Of a stretch of DNA of 64,000 nt, positions 41,914 through 50,194 are shown piece after piece. Position numbers and translations under genes: made by a program. The DNA lies in the NCBI GenBank assembly GCA_964615765.1, contig CAZTQN010000005.1, positions 114,193 to 178,192 of the forward strand, written 5' to 3'. Origin of the DNA: CAZTQN01 sp964615765. GTDB lineage: Bacteria; Planctomycetota; Phycisphaerae; Phycisphaerales; UBA1924. The notes beneath the pieces are model-generated. The model was not told the origin of the DNA, searched no databases, and saw only the letters and a program-made list of their open reading frames with translations. How positions within the stretch are numbered: the first letter of the stretch is position 1; every line of letters starts with the position of its first letter.

Positions 41914-43032
41914 ATGCGCACGCTGCTTGGGCTGGTCGCGGCCGGTGTGGTCGGTCTGGGTGCGTGCGGCGGAGCGGGCGCGCAGGCGGTGAAGGCGCCG
42001 AGCGAGCCGGCGCCGGCCGCCGCGGGGCGCGTGGTGCTGTACTGCTCGGTCGACGGCGACGTGGCCCGTCCGATCCTGGAGGCCTTCACGCGTGAGACGG
42101 GCGTACGCGTCGATACGGTCTTCGACACCGAGGCGACCAAGACCACGGGCCTGGTGAATCGGCTGCTGGCGGAGAAGGCCTCGCCGCGGGCGGACGTGTG
42201 GTGGTCGAGCGAGCCGTTCGGCACGATTCGGCTGGCCCGCGCGGGCGTGCTGGGCCCGTTCACGACGCGGCACGAGCGGGACTTCGCGCCCGCCACGGGC
42301 GAGGGCAAGGGGGCGGCGGGGGGTTGGCCCGCGAGCCTGCGCGGCGTGGACGGCACGTGGTACGGCTTCGCCGAGCGCCGGCGCGTGCTGGTGTACAACA
42401 CCAAGAAGGTTGATGCGAGCAAGGCGCCCAAGACGCTGCACGACCTGACGGACCCGGCGTGGAAGGGGCGCGTCGCGATCGCCCGGCCGCAGTTCGGCAC
42501 GACGCGCGGGCACATGGCGCGGCTGGTCGCGCTGTGGGGCGAGCCGAAGTTCGAGGCGTGGCTGCGCGCGATGAAGGCGGGGGGCGTGCGCGTGCTGGAC
42601 GGGAACGCCGCGGTCGTGCGCGCGGTCGCCAATGGCGAGGCGTGGGTCGGGCTGACGGACAACGACGACGTCGTCAGCGGGCTGGCCAACGACTGGCCGA
42701 TCGCGGAGGCGGAGATTCAGGACGTGCTGAGCGCGGCGGGCGAGGGGGCTGGGGGCGGCACGCCGTGCCCCGCGATGCGCGTGCCGGGCACCGTCGCGGT
42801 CATCAGCGGCGCCCGAAACGCGGCGGGCGCGCAGGTGCTCGCCGACTGGCTGCTGTCACGCACCACAGAACAGGCGCTCGCCGAGTCCGTGTTCCGCACG
42901 GCGCGATTACGCGGCGACGCGGCGAGCGCCGAGCCCGCGAAGACCTCGGTGAACGAATGCGCGGCCCCGCTGGAGCGCGTCGCCGACCATGTCGACGCGG
43001 CGATTCGGATCTGCGCCGAGGTCTTGAACTAA
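41914..43032 (+). CDS. Extracellular solute-binding lipoprotein (iron/thiamine/spermidine type), orphan
   Basis: 372 residues. Signal peptide with a plausible lipobox (GLGAC, Cys at 19), so probably membrane-anchored. The fold matches Fe(3+)-type binding proteins: VVLYCSVDGDVARPILEAF, FDTEATKTTGLVNRL, ADVWWSSEPFGTIRLARAG, RVLVYNTKKV, LTDPAWKGRVAIARPQFGTT and GLTDNDDVVSG. GAGG precedes the ATG. No permease or ATPase genes are adjacent; the gene before it encodes the coiled-coil membrane protein and the gene after it is on the opposite strand. The substrate cannot be assigned. Confidence 0.85.
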   Translation: MRTLLGLVAAGVVGLGACGGAGAQAVKAPSEPAPAAAGRVVLYCSVDGDVARPILEAFTRETGVRVDTVFDTEATKTTGLVNRLLAEKASPRADVWWSSEPFGTIRLARAGVLGPFTTRHERDFAPATGEGKGAAGGWPASLRGVDGTWYGFAERRRVLVYNTKKVDASKAPKTLHDLTDPAWKGRVAIARPQFGTTRGHMARLVALWGEPKFEAWLRAMKAGGVRVLDGNAAVVRAVANGEAWVGLTDNDDVVSGLANDWPIAEAEIQDVLSAAGEGAGGGTPCPAMRVPGTVAVISGARNAAGAQVLADWLLSRTTEQALAESVFRTARLRGDAASAEPAKTSVNECAAPLERVADHVDAAIRICAEVLN

Positions 43033-43046
43033 GCGATCTGTGGGGC

Positions 43047-44342
43047 TTATCCGCGCGCGAGCGCGAGCGCCTGCGCATACACGCCTTCGAGCGCGTCGAC
43101 CATCGCGCGAGCGCTGAACTGCTCGACGCACTGGGCCCGCCCGCGCGCGACCATCTCGCCCCGCTCGCGCGGATGATCCGCCAGCCAGAGCACGGCCTGT
43201 CGCAGCCCCGCGCGGTCGCCCACGGGCACCAGTCGCCCGGTCTGCAGGTCGCGGCAGATCTCGCGCGTGCCGTCGGCGTCGTACGCGGCCGGGCAGGCGC
43301 CCGCCAGCAGGCCCTGCGGCACGGTGCGCGGCAGGCCCTCGCGATAACTCGGGTGTGCCAGGATGTCCATCGCGCGCATGTACACCGGCACACGCTCCGG
43401 CGGGACCAGGCCCGTGAGCGTGATGTGGGCCGGGCCCGCCGCGTCGGTGGACGGTGCGCCGGGCGCGGCGGCGTTCAGCGTGCGCACGCGCAGGCCCATG
43501 GATTCGACCCGCTGGACCAGACGGTCCTTCCACCAGCCGTCGCCGACCCAGAGCAGGCGGAGGTTCGGGCGCCGCGTGAGTTCGTCGGCGAGCGCGTCGA
43601 GCAGGTCGTCGTGGCCCTTGTGCTGCGCGAGGCGCGCGACGGTGCCGACGACGATGTCGCCGTCCGCAAAGCCCATCCCGGCCCGGACGCTGGCGCGGTC
43701 CTCACCGGGCTGAGCGTGCAGATAGGGCTCGATCTCCATGCCCGAGCGGACGGTGGTGTACAGCCCGGGTGTGCCGATGCCGCGGGCGAGAAACTGCGTG
43801 GTCATCGCGTCGGCGACAGAGACGATGCGATGGCACCGGGCGGCGGCGAAGCGTTCGGCGAAGGTGTACAGCGTGTTGCTGGCCCGCGTGCGGAGGCGCG
43901 CGATCGGCGAGCCCTCCAGCGGCATGAACGGCGGGCCGTGAATCGTGTGCACGATGCCCGGACGCTCATGTTTCGGCAAGCGCCGCCCGACATCCCACGC
44001 GGCCCAGCGGCCCAGGATGCCGGCCTTCGACGAGTGCGTGTGCACGATGTCGGGCTTGAGCGTGCGCAGCAGGTTCTTCAGGTCGCGGTGGAAGCAGAAG
44101 TGGTCCTTGACGGGGTGGATCTCGCGGACGAGATTCGGCAGCAGGTGCGTGGTGATACGCGGTGCTTTGGGGGCGGCGTTGAAGCGCTCGATGCGCTCCA
44201 GCAGCGAGCCTTCCGGGCCGTAGATGGGGCCGAAGGCCAGGTGCACGTCATGCCCGAGGCGGGCCTGACCTTCGCACGAGAGGACGGTGTTTTCCTGCGA
44301 CCCGCCGAGGATGAGGCGGGTGGAGATGTGGAGGATGCGCAT
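43047..44342 (-). CDS. Glycosyltransferase family 4
   Basis: 431 residues with both GT-B domains. The start MRILHISTRLILGGSQENTV and PDIVHTHSSKAGILGRWAAW are the acceptor-side hallmarks. The donor side has IVVGTVARLAQHKGHDDLLDAL, RLLWVGDGWWKDRL, LVPPERVPVYMRAMDILAHPSYREGLPR and VPQGLLAGACPAAYDADGTREI, with the Glu of REGLPR in the E-x7-E position but the second Glu not evident. It probably builds lipopolysaccharide or exopolysaccharide. It ends the minus-strand run beginning at 46118 (gaps 43, 56 and 33 bases), a likely operon with truA and a GNAT. Confidence 0.9.
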   Translation of the reverse strand: MRILHISTRLILGGSQENTVLSCEGQARLGHDVHLAFGPIYGPEGSLLERIERFNAAPKAPRITTHLLPNLVREIHPVKDHFCFHRDLKNLLRTLKPDIVHTHSSKAGILGRWAAWDVGRRLPKHERPGIVHTIHGPPFMPLEGSPIARLRTRASNTLYTFAERFAAARCHRIVSVADAMTTQFLARGIGTPGLYTTVRSGMEIEPYLHAQPGEDRASVRAGMGFADGDIVVGTVARLAQHKGHDDLLDALADELTRRPNLRLLWVGDGWWKDRLVQRVESMGLRVRTLNAAAPGAPSTDAAGPAHITLTGLVPPERVPVYMRAMDILAHPSYREGLPRTVPQGLLAGACPAAYDADGTREICRDLQTGRLVPVGDRAGLRQAVLWLADHPRERGEMVARGRAQCVEQFSARAMVDALEGVYAQALALARG

Positions 44343-44375
44343 CGGGCGCGGAAGCGTACGTCGCGCTGGGACCGA

Positions 44376-44882
44376 TTACCGCTGTGCGGCGGGCGCGGTT
44401 TCGAGCGGGGTGATCCGCTTCCAGTAGGTCACTTTCGCGTCGCCGTCGGCGTAGTAGTCGGGCGTGCGGGCGACTTCGATGTAGCCGTGGCGGGCGTAGA
44501 ACGCGCGGGTCGGGTCGTACTTGGCGTGCGAGCTGGTGTCGATGAGCAGCACGCGCCCACCCGCCGCCCGCACGCGTGATTCCGTGAACTGCAGCAGCGA
44601 GCCGCCGATCCCCCGACCTTGAAGCGACGGTTCCACGGCGATCATCCACAGGTCCCACTTGCGGTCGGCGACCATGTCGGGGCCGAAGAAGACCACGCCG
44701 ACGGGGCGCTGATGTTCGGGCTCGACGGCGAGGTGCAGCTCGTGCCCGGGGCTGGAAGTGCCGGCGTGAAAGCCGCGGAGGATGTCGCGCAGCCCGTCGA
44801 CGGCGTCTTCGGCGAACATGCCGGTGTCAATGCCAAGACGCAGGACGGCGTCGGTATCCGCGAGAGTGCCGGGACGGATCAT
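44376..44882 (-). CDS. GNAT-family N-acetyltransferase
   Basis: 168 residues from the ATG at 44882, where the GNAT fold begins (MIRPGTLADTDAVLRL). The acetyl-CoA motif is IAVEPSLQGRGIGGSLLQF (Q-x2-G-x-G/A), with WDLWMI before it and YARHGYIEVARTPDYY after it. The substrate is unknown; small-molecule or protein targets are both possible. It lies between truA and the GT4 gene on the same strand. Confidence 0.88.
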   Translation of the reverse strand: MIRPGTLADTDAVLRLGIDTGMFAEDAVDGLRDILRGFHAGTSSPGHELHLAVEPEHQRPVGVVFFGPDMVADRKWDLWMIAVEPSLQGRGIGGSLLQFTESRVRAAGGRVLLIDTSSHAKYDPTRAFYARHGYIEVARTPDYYADGDAKVTYWKRITPLETAPAAQR

Positions 44883-44938
44883 GCGTGGTGGTTCCGAGTC
44901 GTGGCCGGGCCGGCGCCCGTCGCGCGGAGCCGTGGGCG

Positions 44939-45838
44939 TCAGGTTGGATGCCGCTCGTCGTGGTCGCGATACCGGATCCATTCCAGGCGCAGGCCGTGCG
45001 GCGGGAGTGTCGGGCCGGCGAGCGTGCGATCACCCGTGCGGAGGGCAGCCTCGATCTGTGTGGGGTGCATGCGGGCCTTGCCGACTTCCACCAGCGTGCC
45101 CGCGATGATGCGGACCATGTTCCACAGAAAGCCCGAGCCCTCGATGTCGATGACGATGCTTTCGGGCGATTCCCGCCGAACGCGGCAGGAGAACACTGTG
45201 CGCACGGTCGTGAGACGCCCGTGACCGGCGGCGGCGAAGCCCGCGAAGTCGTGCTCGCCCTCGAAGATGCGGGCGGCGGCGTCCATGGCGCGATCGTCGA
45301 GCGGGCTCCAGACGTGCAGCACGCTGCGCCGTTCCCACAGCGGGCGGTCCGCCGACGTCCACAGCCGATACGAGTACGCCTTGCGGATCGCGCCGGTGAC
45401 GGGCTCGAAGTCGTCGGGCACGGCTTCGGCGGACAGCACGAGCACGTCTTCGGGCAAGCGGGCGTTTATGGCGCGAACCAGCGGCGCGGTGCCGCGTTCG
45501 ACGGGCCAGCCCCCTTCGCGCCCGCCGGAGGATGAGCACGTGAACGCCGCGACCTGCCCGGCGGCGTGCACGCCGGCGTCGGTGCGGCTGGCGCCCATGA
45601 CGTGCACCGGCTCGCGGACGACGGTCCGAACCGCCCGCTCCAGCACCGACTGCACCGTGCGCAGTTCCACCCGCGGACGCTCGTGCGAAGACTCCAGCGC
45701 CGGCGTCTCTGGCGGTGCGGCGGAGGCGTTGGGCGTGAGCAGCAGATGCGCCGGCACGCTGTCCTGGTGCGGGAACTGCTTCTGCCAGCCGCAGAAGTCC
45801 GTCCCGTCGTAGGCGAGCGTCAGTTTGAAGCGCGGCAT
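44939..45838 (-). CDS. truA: tRNA pseudouridine(38-40) synthase
   Basis: Isomerises U38-U40 in the tRNA anticodon stem-loop. 299 residues. The family start RFKLTLAYDGTDFCGWQKQ is exact, and the catalytic Asp lies in GASRTDAGVHAAGQVAAF. The C-terminal half has SFLWNMVRIIAGTLVEVGKAR (as GFLWNMVR). A 35-residue insert with Ser, Glu and Pro sits between the first strand and the catalytic motif (about residues 25-60), longer than in most TruA proteins. Probably co-transcribed with the small membrane protein upstream. Confidence 0.95.
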   Translation of the reverse strand: MPRFKLTLAYDGTDFCGWQKQFPHQDSVPAHLLLTPNASAAPPETPALESSHERPRVELRTVQSVLERAVRTVVREPVHVMGASRTDAGVHAAGQVAAFTCSSSGGREGGWPVERGTAPLVRAINARLPEDVLVLSAEAVPDDFEPVTGAIRKAYSYRLWTSADRPLWERRSVLHVWSPLDDRAMDAAARIFEGEHDFAGFAAAGHGRLTTVRTVFSCRVRRESPESIVIDIEGSGFLWNMVRIIAGTLVEVGKARMHPTQIEAALRTGDRTLAGPTLPPHGLRLEWIRYRDHDERHPT

Positions 45839-45881
45839 GCGGTGGCGTGAGCGGAGCGGGCGTGCACGGGTGCGTCGCGCC

Positions 45882-46118
45882 TCAGCGCGGCGGCGCTGGA
45901 GGGGCGGACGACGCGGGCGGCTTGGACGATGGACCCAGGTCGCCCGGGCGGATGACCACGACGTGATCGTCGCCGCCGGCTTGGCGCTGGCGCTGTGCGC
46001 GGGCTTCCAGTTCGTCGCGGTACGGGGCCATGCCCGCCGCCAGTTGCCACCACCAGCGCGCGACCACCACGCCCACCCCCAGCACGACGACCAGACTGCC
46101 GACGATCCACCAAGTCAT
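45882..46118 (-). CDS. Small single-pass membrane protein, hypothetical
   Basis: 78 residues. One membrane segment starts almost at the N-terminus (MTWWIVGSLVVVLGVGVVVA), followed by WWWQLAAGMAPYRDELEARAQ and a Pro/Ser-rich end. GGAG lies about 11 bases before the ATG. It is 43 bases upstream of truA on the same strand. I do not recognise a family; the residue pattern looks like real coding sequence rather than a shadow. Confidence 0.55.
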   Translation of the reverse strand: MTWWIVGSLVVVLGVGVVVARWWWQLAAGMAPYRDELEARAQRQRQAGGDDHVVVIRPGDLGPSSKPPASSAPPAPPR

Positions 46119-46215
46119 GCGGCGGGCGACTCCGAGAAAGACCGCGAGCCGGGCGGGTGGCCCGGCTCGCGATGATAGTTGATCGATGCTCGGCGGCCCG
46201 GTCGGGCGTCCGAGT

Positions 46216-46989
46216 TCAGTGCCCGGTGGCCTTCTGGGTCGCGTTCTTGATGGCGTCCTTGGCCTTGTCCGTGGCGGACTTGTCGGCGGCGGGCTTGCCG
46301 CCGGCGCGGGTGTAGGCGATTTCCATCACCTTCTCCATCTTGCCGTCCTTCTCGTGGAAGAAGGTCATCGTCCAGTTGTTCTCGTCCTTGAAGGTCGAGA
46401 CTTCCTGGCTCTTGACGGGCTTCTTGGTGACGGGGTCGGTGAAGGAGCCGGACATGGTGAGCGTGTTGGTCTTCACGTCGTAGTCGCCGGTGGAGTACAT
46501 CATCATGGTCGACATGTTGTCGCCCCAGACGCTCTGGTACTTGCCGGAGACGTTGTCGTAGCCCATGAGGCCGGAGCCTTCGAAGGGGGCGCCCATGAAC
46601 TCGCCCTTGTAGAACGAGTGCTGGTAGCGACCGCCGTGGACCATGACGACCTTCATGGTGCCCTTCCCGCCAGCTTCGCCCATGCTGGGATCGAACATCT
46701 TCATGGAGGTGTCCCATTCACCGGCGAGCTTGGCCATCCACTCGTGCGGCTTGCCGGGCTGGGCGGCGGCCATCCAGGCCTCCATCTCCTTCTGCTGCTG
46801 CTCGGTCATGCCCTGACCGGCGGGGTTGCCGTGGGCCGGCTCGGCCTGTTTGACGGCGTCGACAGCTTTCTTCGCCGCGTCCTTCGCGGCGTCGGGGATC
46901 TTGGGCGCTTCGTGCTGGGCCAGCGCGGGGCAGGCCAGGGCGAGGGCCGTACACAGACACAGGCCGCGGATGAGCGATCGGGAAGCCAT
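46216..46989 (-). CDS. Secreted DUF1579 family protein
   Basis: 257 residues with AGGAG before the ATG and a signal peptide (LCLCTALALACPALAQ). Residues about 75-235 match DUF1579: KLAGEWDTSMKMF, MVHGGRYQHSFYKGEFMGAPFEGSGLMGYDNVSGKYQSVW, TMSGSFTDPVTKKPV and MEIAYTRAG. The segments before and after are Lys/Ala-rich helices (PDAAKDAAKKAVDAVKQA and KSATDKAKDAIKNATQKA) that look alike and may interact. The family has no known activity and is frequent in planctomycetes. The gene appears monocistronic. Confidence 0.87.
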   Translation of the reverse strand: MASRSLIRGLCLCTALALACPALAQHEAPKIPDAAKDAAKKAVDAVKQAEPAHGNPAGQGMTEQQQKEMEAWMAAAQPGKPHEWMAKLAGEWDTSMKMFDPSMGEAGGKGTMKVVMVHGGRYQHSFYKGEFMGAPFEGSGLMGYDNVSGKYQSVWGDNMSTMMMYSTGDYDVKTNTLTMSGSFTDPVTKKPVKSQEVSTFKDENNWTMTFFHEKDGKMEKVMEIAYTRAGGKPAADKSATDKAKDAIKNATQKATGH

Positions 46990-47081
46990 GGGACAGTTCT
47001 CCTGTTGGACGTGGATCGGCCCGCACCCGCGGGATACCGATCACGCACCGAACAGAAGGTTACCGGCCTGTTGAGATTCGG

Positions 47082-49094
47082 TCAAGCGGCACGACTGCCG
47101 CTCATTCCTGTGAACTGGCCCGAGGTGATCCGGGCGACCCAGTCCTGCAGATTGAGGGCCAGGTCGGACTTGTTGAGCAGGGCCGTTGCGCCAGCGTGCT
47201 GGCAGGCCTGGCTGGCGGCCTGATCGAACGTCGCGCTCATGACGACGACGGGCAGGTTGGCGAAAGCGGGGCGGCTGCGGATCGCGCGGACGATGCCGGG
47301 GCCGTCGGTGCCCGGCAGACGGTAATCGGTGAGCACGACATCGGGCTTGCGGGCGGCGGTGGCAAGCTGCTCGATGCGTTGAACGGCGGCCGTCCCGTCG
47401 CGCAGCCATTCGACGTCGACCGTCCCCGTCTTGCGGAACAGGGTGATGAGCAGTTTGGCGGCGAGGGCGTCGTCTTCGATCAGGATGATGTACGTGCGCG
47501 GCGCGCCGGCTGAGGGCGACGGAGCGGCGGGCGCGGGTGTCGATGGGCGGGCGGCGGAGGCCGCGGTCGGCGGAGCGGCGGCGGGAGCGCCGGGGCGTTC
47601 GACGTAGACGCGGTTGCGGCCGTTGTGCTTGGCCTGGTAGAGCGCGCGGTCGGCGGTTTCGACCAGCAGCGCGGGGGTATCGAGCGTGGGGCTCTGATCG
47701 GGCTGGAAGGCCGCGATCCCGAAGCTCGCCGTGAAGTTCAGCGTCGGGGCTTTGCCGCCGGCGCCGGAGATGTCGAATGGCGTGCCCGCGATCACGCGGC
47801 GGGCGGCGTCGGCGATCAGCTCGGCCTCGGCGATGGTCTGGTCCGGCAGCAGGATCGCGAACTCTTCCCCGCCCAGGCGAAAGACCGAGCCGGTGGCGCC
47901 GATCGAGCGCGTCAAGCGGGCGGCCAGTTCCCGCAGCACGGCGTCGCCGGCCGGGTGCCCGTGGGTGTCGTTGACGGACTTGAACCGGTCGCCGTCGACC
48001 ATCGCCAGCGCGAGCGGACGACGCGACGCCTTGGCCTGCTCGATCAGCCCCGGGAACTGCTGCTCGAACTTCTTGCGGTTGAACAGGCCCGTGAGCGCGT
48101 CGGTCTCGGCTTCGACCTTCAGGGCCCGGTTGCGGGCCCGGAGCTCTTCGGCTTCGCGGAGCACGCTGACCTGGTTGAGCAGCATCTCCTCGCTGGCCTG
48201 GGCCATCACGTCCTGCAGGTTCGGGAGCTTGCCGACGGGCTTTTCGAACAGGTGGGCCAGTTCGCGGGCGGCCGGGGCGACGCGGCTCATCATCGCCTTG
48301 ACGCGGGTGACGTCGAGCGTAAACCAGTCGCGGGCCTGGGCCAAGAGGAGCGGGAGGTGAGCCGAGCCGTTGGGGACGGTGAGCGCGGTCGCCAGCGTGC
48401 CGCTCATCGCGACCACGCGGACCAGCCCGCGGTGCTCGGGCGCGGCTTGCTCGGGCTCATGGTGAAACCGCACGGCCTGGGCGTACGCCGGGGGCAAACG
48501 CCACCGGCTGGCGAGCTCGCCGCCCACCTGCGTGTGCGTGAACCCGAGGGCCGCCATCTCAAGCTCGCAGTGCACCGGGTGGTTGGTCGGATCGGACGCG
48601 ACGGCGGCGGCGTAGGCGTCATTGATGGTCGCGAGCATCGCGAGCACGCCCAGGTCCTGGAACAGCGCGGCGGTGAAGGCCTCGTCCGGGTCGCAGGCGC
48701 GGCACTCCAGCGCGATGACGCGGGACGACGCGGCCGCGAAAATCGCCCGCTTCCAGTACTCGCCCCCCGCCGTGCCCGCGCCCGACGGGATGCCCTTGCC
48801 CGAGTCAATAAGGCTGAAGCCGAGCACGAGCGACTTGACGGCCGCCATCCCGAGATAGCCCAGGGCGCGGCGGATGGTCGTGCACGGATCCTTCAGCGCG
48901 TACAGCGACGAGTTGACGGTTTTGAGGACCTTCGCCGACAGCCCCGGGTCGGTCTCGACCAGGCGCGCAATCTGCTCGACGCTGGCGTCGGCCTTGCGCG
49001 TGAGTTCCAGGACCTGCAGCCCGACGGCCGGCAGGGACGGGAGCGTTGGACAGGCGAGCACCTGCGCGATGTCAGGCGGCGTACTGGTCTGCAT
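47082..49094 (-). CDS. HDOD-GGDEF-REC signalling protein (diguanylate cyclase)
   Basis: 670 residues from the ATG at 49094. An HDOD domain lies at about 10-210 (LPSLPAVGLQVLEL, SLYALKDPCTTIRRALGYLGM). A GGDEF domain starts near 328 (ETDALTGLFNRKKFEQQF), with active site RLGGEEF near 405; no RxxD inhibitory site is seen at the usual place before it. A Pro/Ala linker (about 500-532) leads to a C-terminal receiver domain (IILIEDDALAAKLL, phospho-acceptor Asp in LTDYRLPGTDG near 586, VVMSA, NKSD). The predicted product is cyclic di-GMP under phosphorylation control, though no kinase gene is near. Having the receiver at the C-terminus reverses the usual order. Confidence 0.92.
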   Translation of the reverse strand: MQTSTPPDIAQVLACPTLPSLPAVGLQVLELTRKADASVEQIARLVETDPGLSAKVLKTVNSSLYALKDPCTTIRRALGYLGMAAVKSLVLGFSLIDSGKGIPSGAGTAGGEYWKRAIFAAASSRVIALECRACDPDEAFTAALFQDLGVLAMLATINDAYAAAVASDPTNHPVHCELEMAALGFTHTQVGGELASRWRLPPAYAQAVRFHHEPEQAAPEHRGLVRVVAMSGTLATALTVPNGSAHLPLLLAQARDWFTLDVTRVKAMMSRVAPAARELAHLFEKPVGKLPNLQDVMAQASEEMLLNQVSVLREAEELRARNRALKVEAETDALTGLFNRKKFEQQFPGLIEQAKASRRPLALAMVDGDRFKSVNDTHGHPAGDAVLRELAARLTRSIGATGSVFRLGGEEFAILLPDQTIAEAELIADAARRVIAGTPFDISGAGGKAPTLNFTASFGIAAFQPDQSPTLDTPALLVETADRALYQAKHNGRNRVYVERPGAPAAAPPTAASAARPSTPAPAAPSPSAGAPRTYIILIEDDALAAKLLITLFRKTGTVDVEWLRDGTAAVQRIEQLATAARKPDVVLTDYRLPGTDGPGIVRAIRSRPAFANLPVVVMSATFDQAASQACQHAGATALLNKSDLALNLQDWVARITSGQFTGMSGSRAA

Positions 49095-49272
49095 ACCCGG
49101 AACAACCTCTTGGGCGTGCGTCAGCGTGAAGCGATGCGGTACCACCCCGCGCCGGTGCGAACATCGACACGCCCTGCTCAGGGGATGAGGGTGAATCGTC
49201 CAAATCCGGGAAGATTGTCCGGAGATGCCGCGCGGAGCGTCCGCAGTACCCGAAAGGCGCAATATCACGCCA

Positions 49273-50169
49273 TCAATCGAGGGTGATCTCGGTGCCGATC
49301 CCGGCATCCGTGTAAATCTCCAGCAAAATCGAGTGCTGCACGCGGCCGTCGATGATGTGGGCTTTTCGGACGCCGGCGCCGAGCGCGATCAGGCACGACT
49401 CGACCTTGGGCAGCATGCCTTCACCGATCACGCCGGACTTGACCAGTGCGCTGATCTGCGAGCGCGTCAGCGTGCTGGCATAGCTCGACGGGTCGCTCGG
49501 CACGCGACGGATGCCGTTGGTGTCGGACAGGACGACCAGCTTCTCGGCACCGAGGGCGGCGGCGACGTGCCCGGCGGCGGTGTCGGCGTTGACGTTGAGT
49601 TTCCAGACGCCGTCGGTCCCGCCGTCACGCGCGACGGCGACCGGCGCGATCACCGGGACGTAGCCGTCTTCGCACAGGGCCTGGAGCAGCACGGTGTTCA
49701 CCTCGGCGATGTCGCCGACGTAGCCAAGGTCGAGCGACTTGCCGGTCTGCGGGTCGGGGAGGGCGGTGCGCTGGGCGAAGAGGACGCACGAGCCGCGGGA
49801 GTGCAGCCCGATGGCGCGGGAGCCGGAGTTGTTGAGGTGTCGGACCAGGCCGGCGTTGACCTCTTCGACCAGGACGCGTTCGACGATCTCGAGAGTGGCG
49901 CGATCGGTGTAGCGCCGCCCGGCGATGAAGCGGGCCTGGAGCCCTGCCTGGTTCATGGCGGCGGTGATGGACTTGCCCCCGCCGTGAACGATGACGGGGC
50001 GCATGCCGACGGCGGACATGAACGAGACGTCGGTGAGGAGGGCCTTCATCCGGGCGTCGTCGTCCTGGATCGAGCCGCCGACTTTGACGACGACGATCTT
50101 GCCGCGGAAGCGCTGGATGTACTGGTGCGCTTCGACGAGCGCGACGGCTTTTTCGATGGCAAAGTCCAT
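49273..50169 (-). CDS. argB: Acetylglutamate kinase
   Basis: Phosphorylates N-acetylglutamate in arginine synthesis. 298 residues. Signatures: KIVVVKVGGSIQDD, MRPVIVHGGGKSI, RRYTDRATLEIVE, LGYVGDIAEVNTVLL, NVNADTAAGHVAAALGAEKLVVLSDTNGI and GMLPKVESCLIALGAGVRKAHIIDGR. An N-terminal helix of about 20 residues resembles the extension of the arginine-inhibited hexameric forms, so feedback inhibition is likely. It lies 25 bases after folC on the same strand. No other arg genes are adjacent. Confidence 0.96.
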   Translation of the reverse strand: MDFAIEKAVALVEAHQYIQRFRGKIVVVKVGGSIQDDDARMKALLTDVSFMSAVGMRPVIVHGGGKSITAAMNQAGLQARFIAGRRYTDRATLEIVERVLVEEVNAGLVRHLNNSGSRAIGLHSRGSCVLFAQRTALPDPQTGKSLDLGYVGDIAEVNTVLLQALCEDGYVPVIAPVAVARDGGTDGVWKLNVNADTAAGHVAAALGAEKLVVLSDTNGIRRVPSDPSSYASTLTRSQISALVKSGVIGEGMLPKVESCLIALGAGVRKAHIIDGRVQHSILLEIYTDAGIGTEITLD

Positions 50170-50194
50170 GTGGCGGGGGAGGGTAGGTGGGCCA

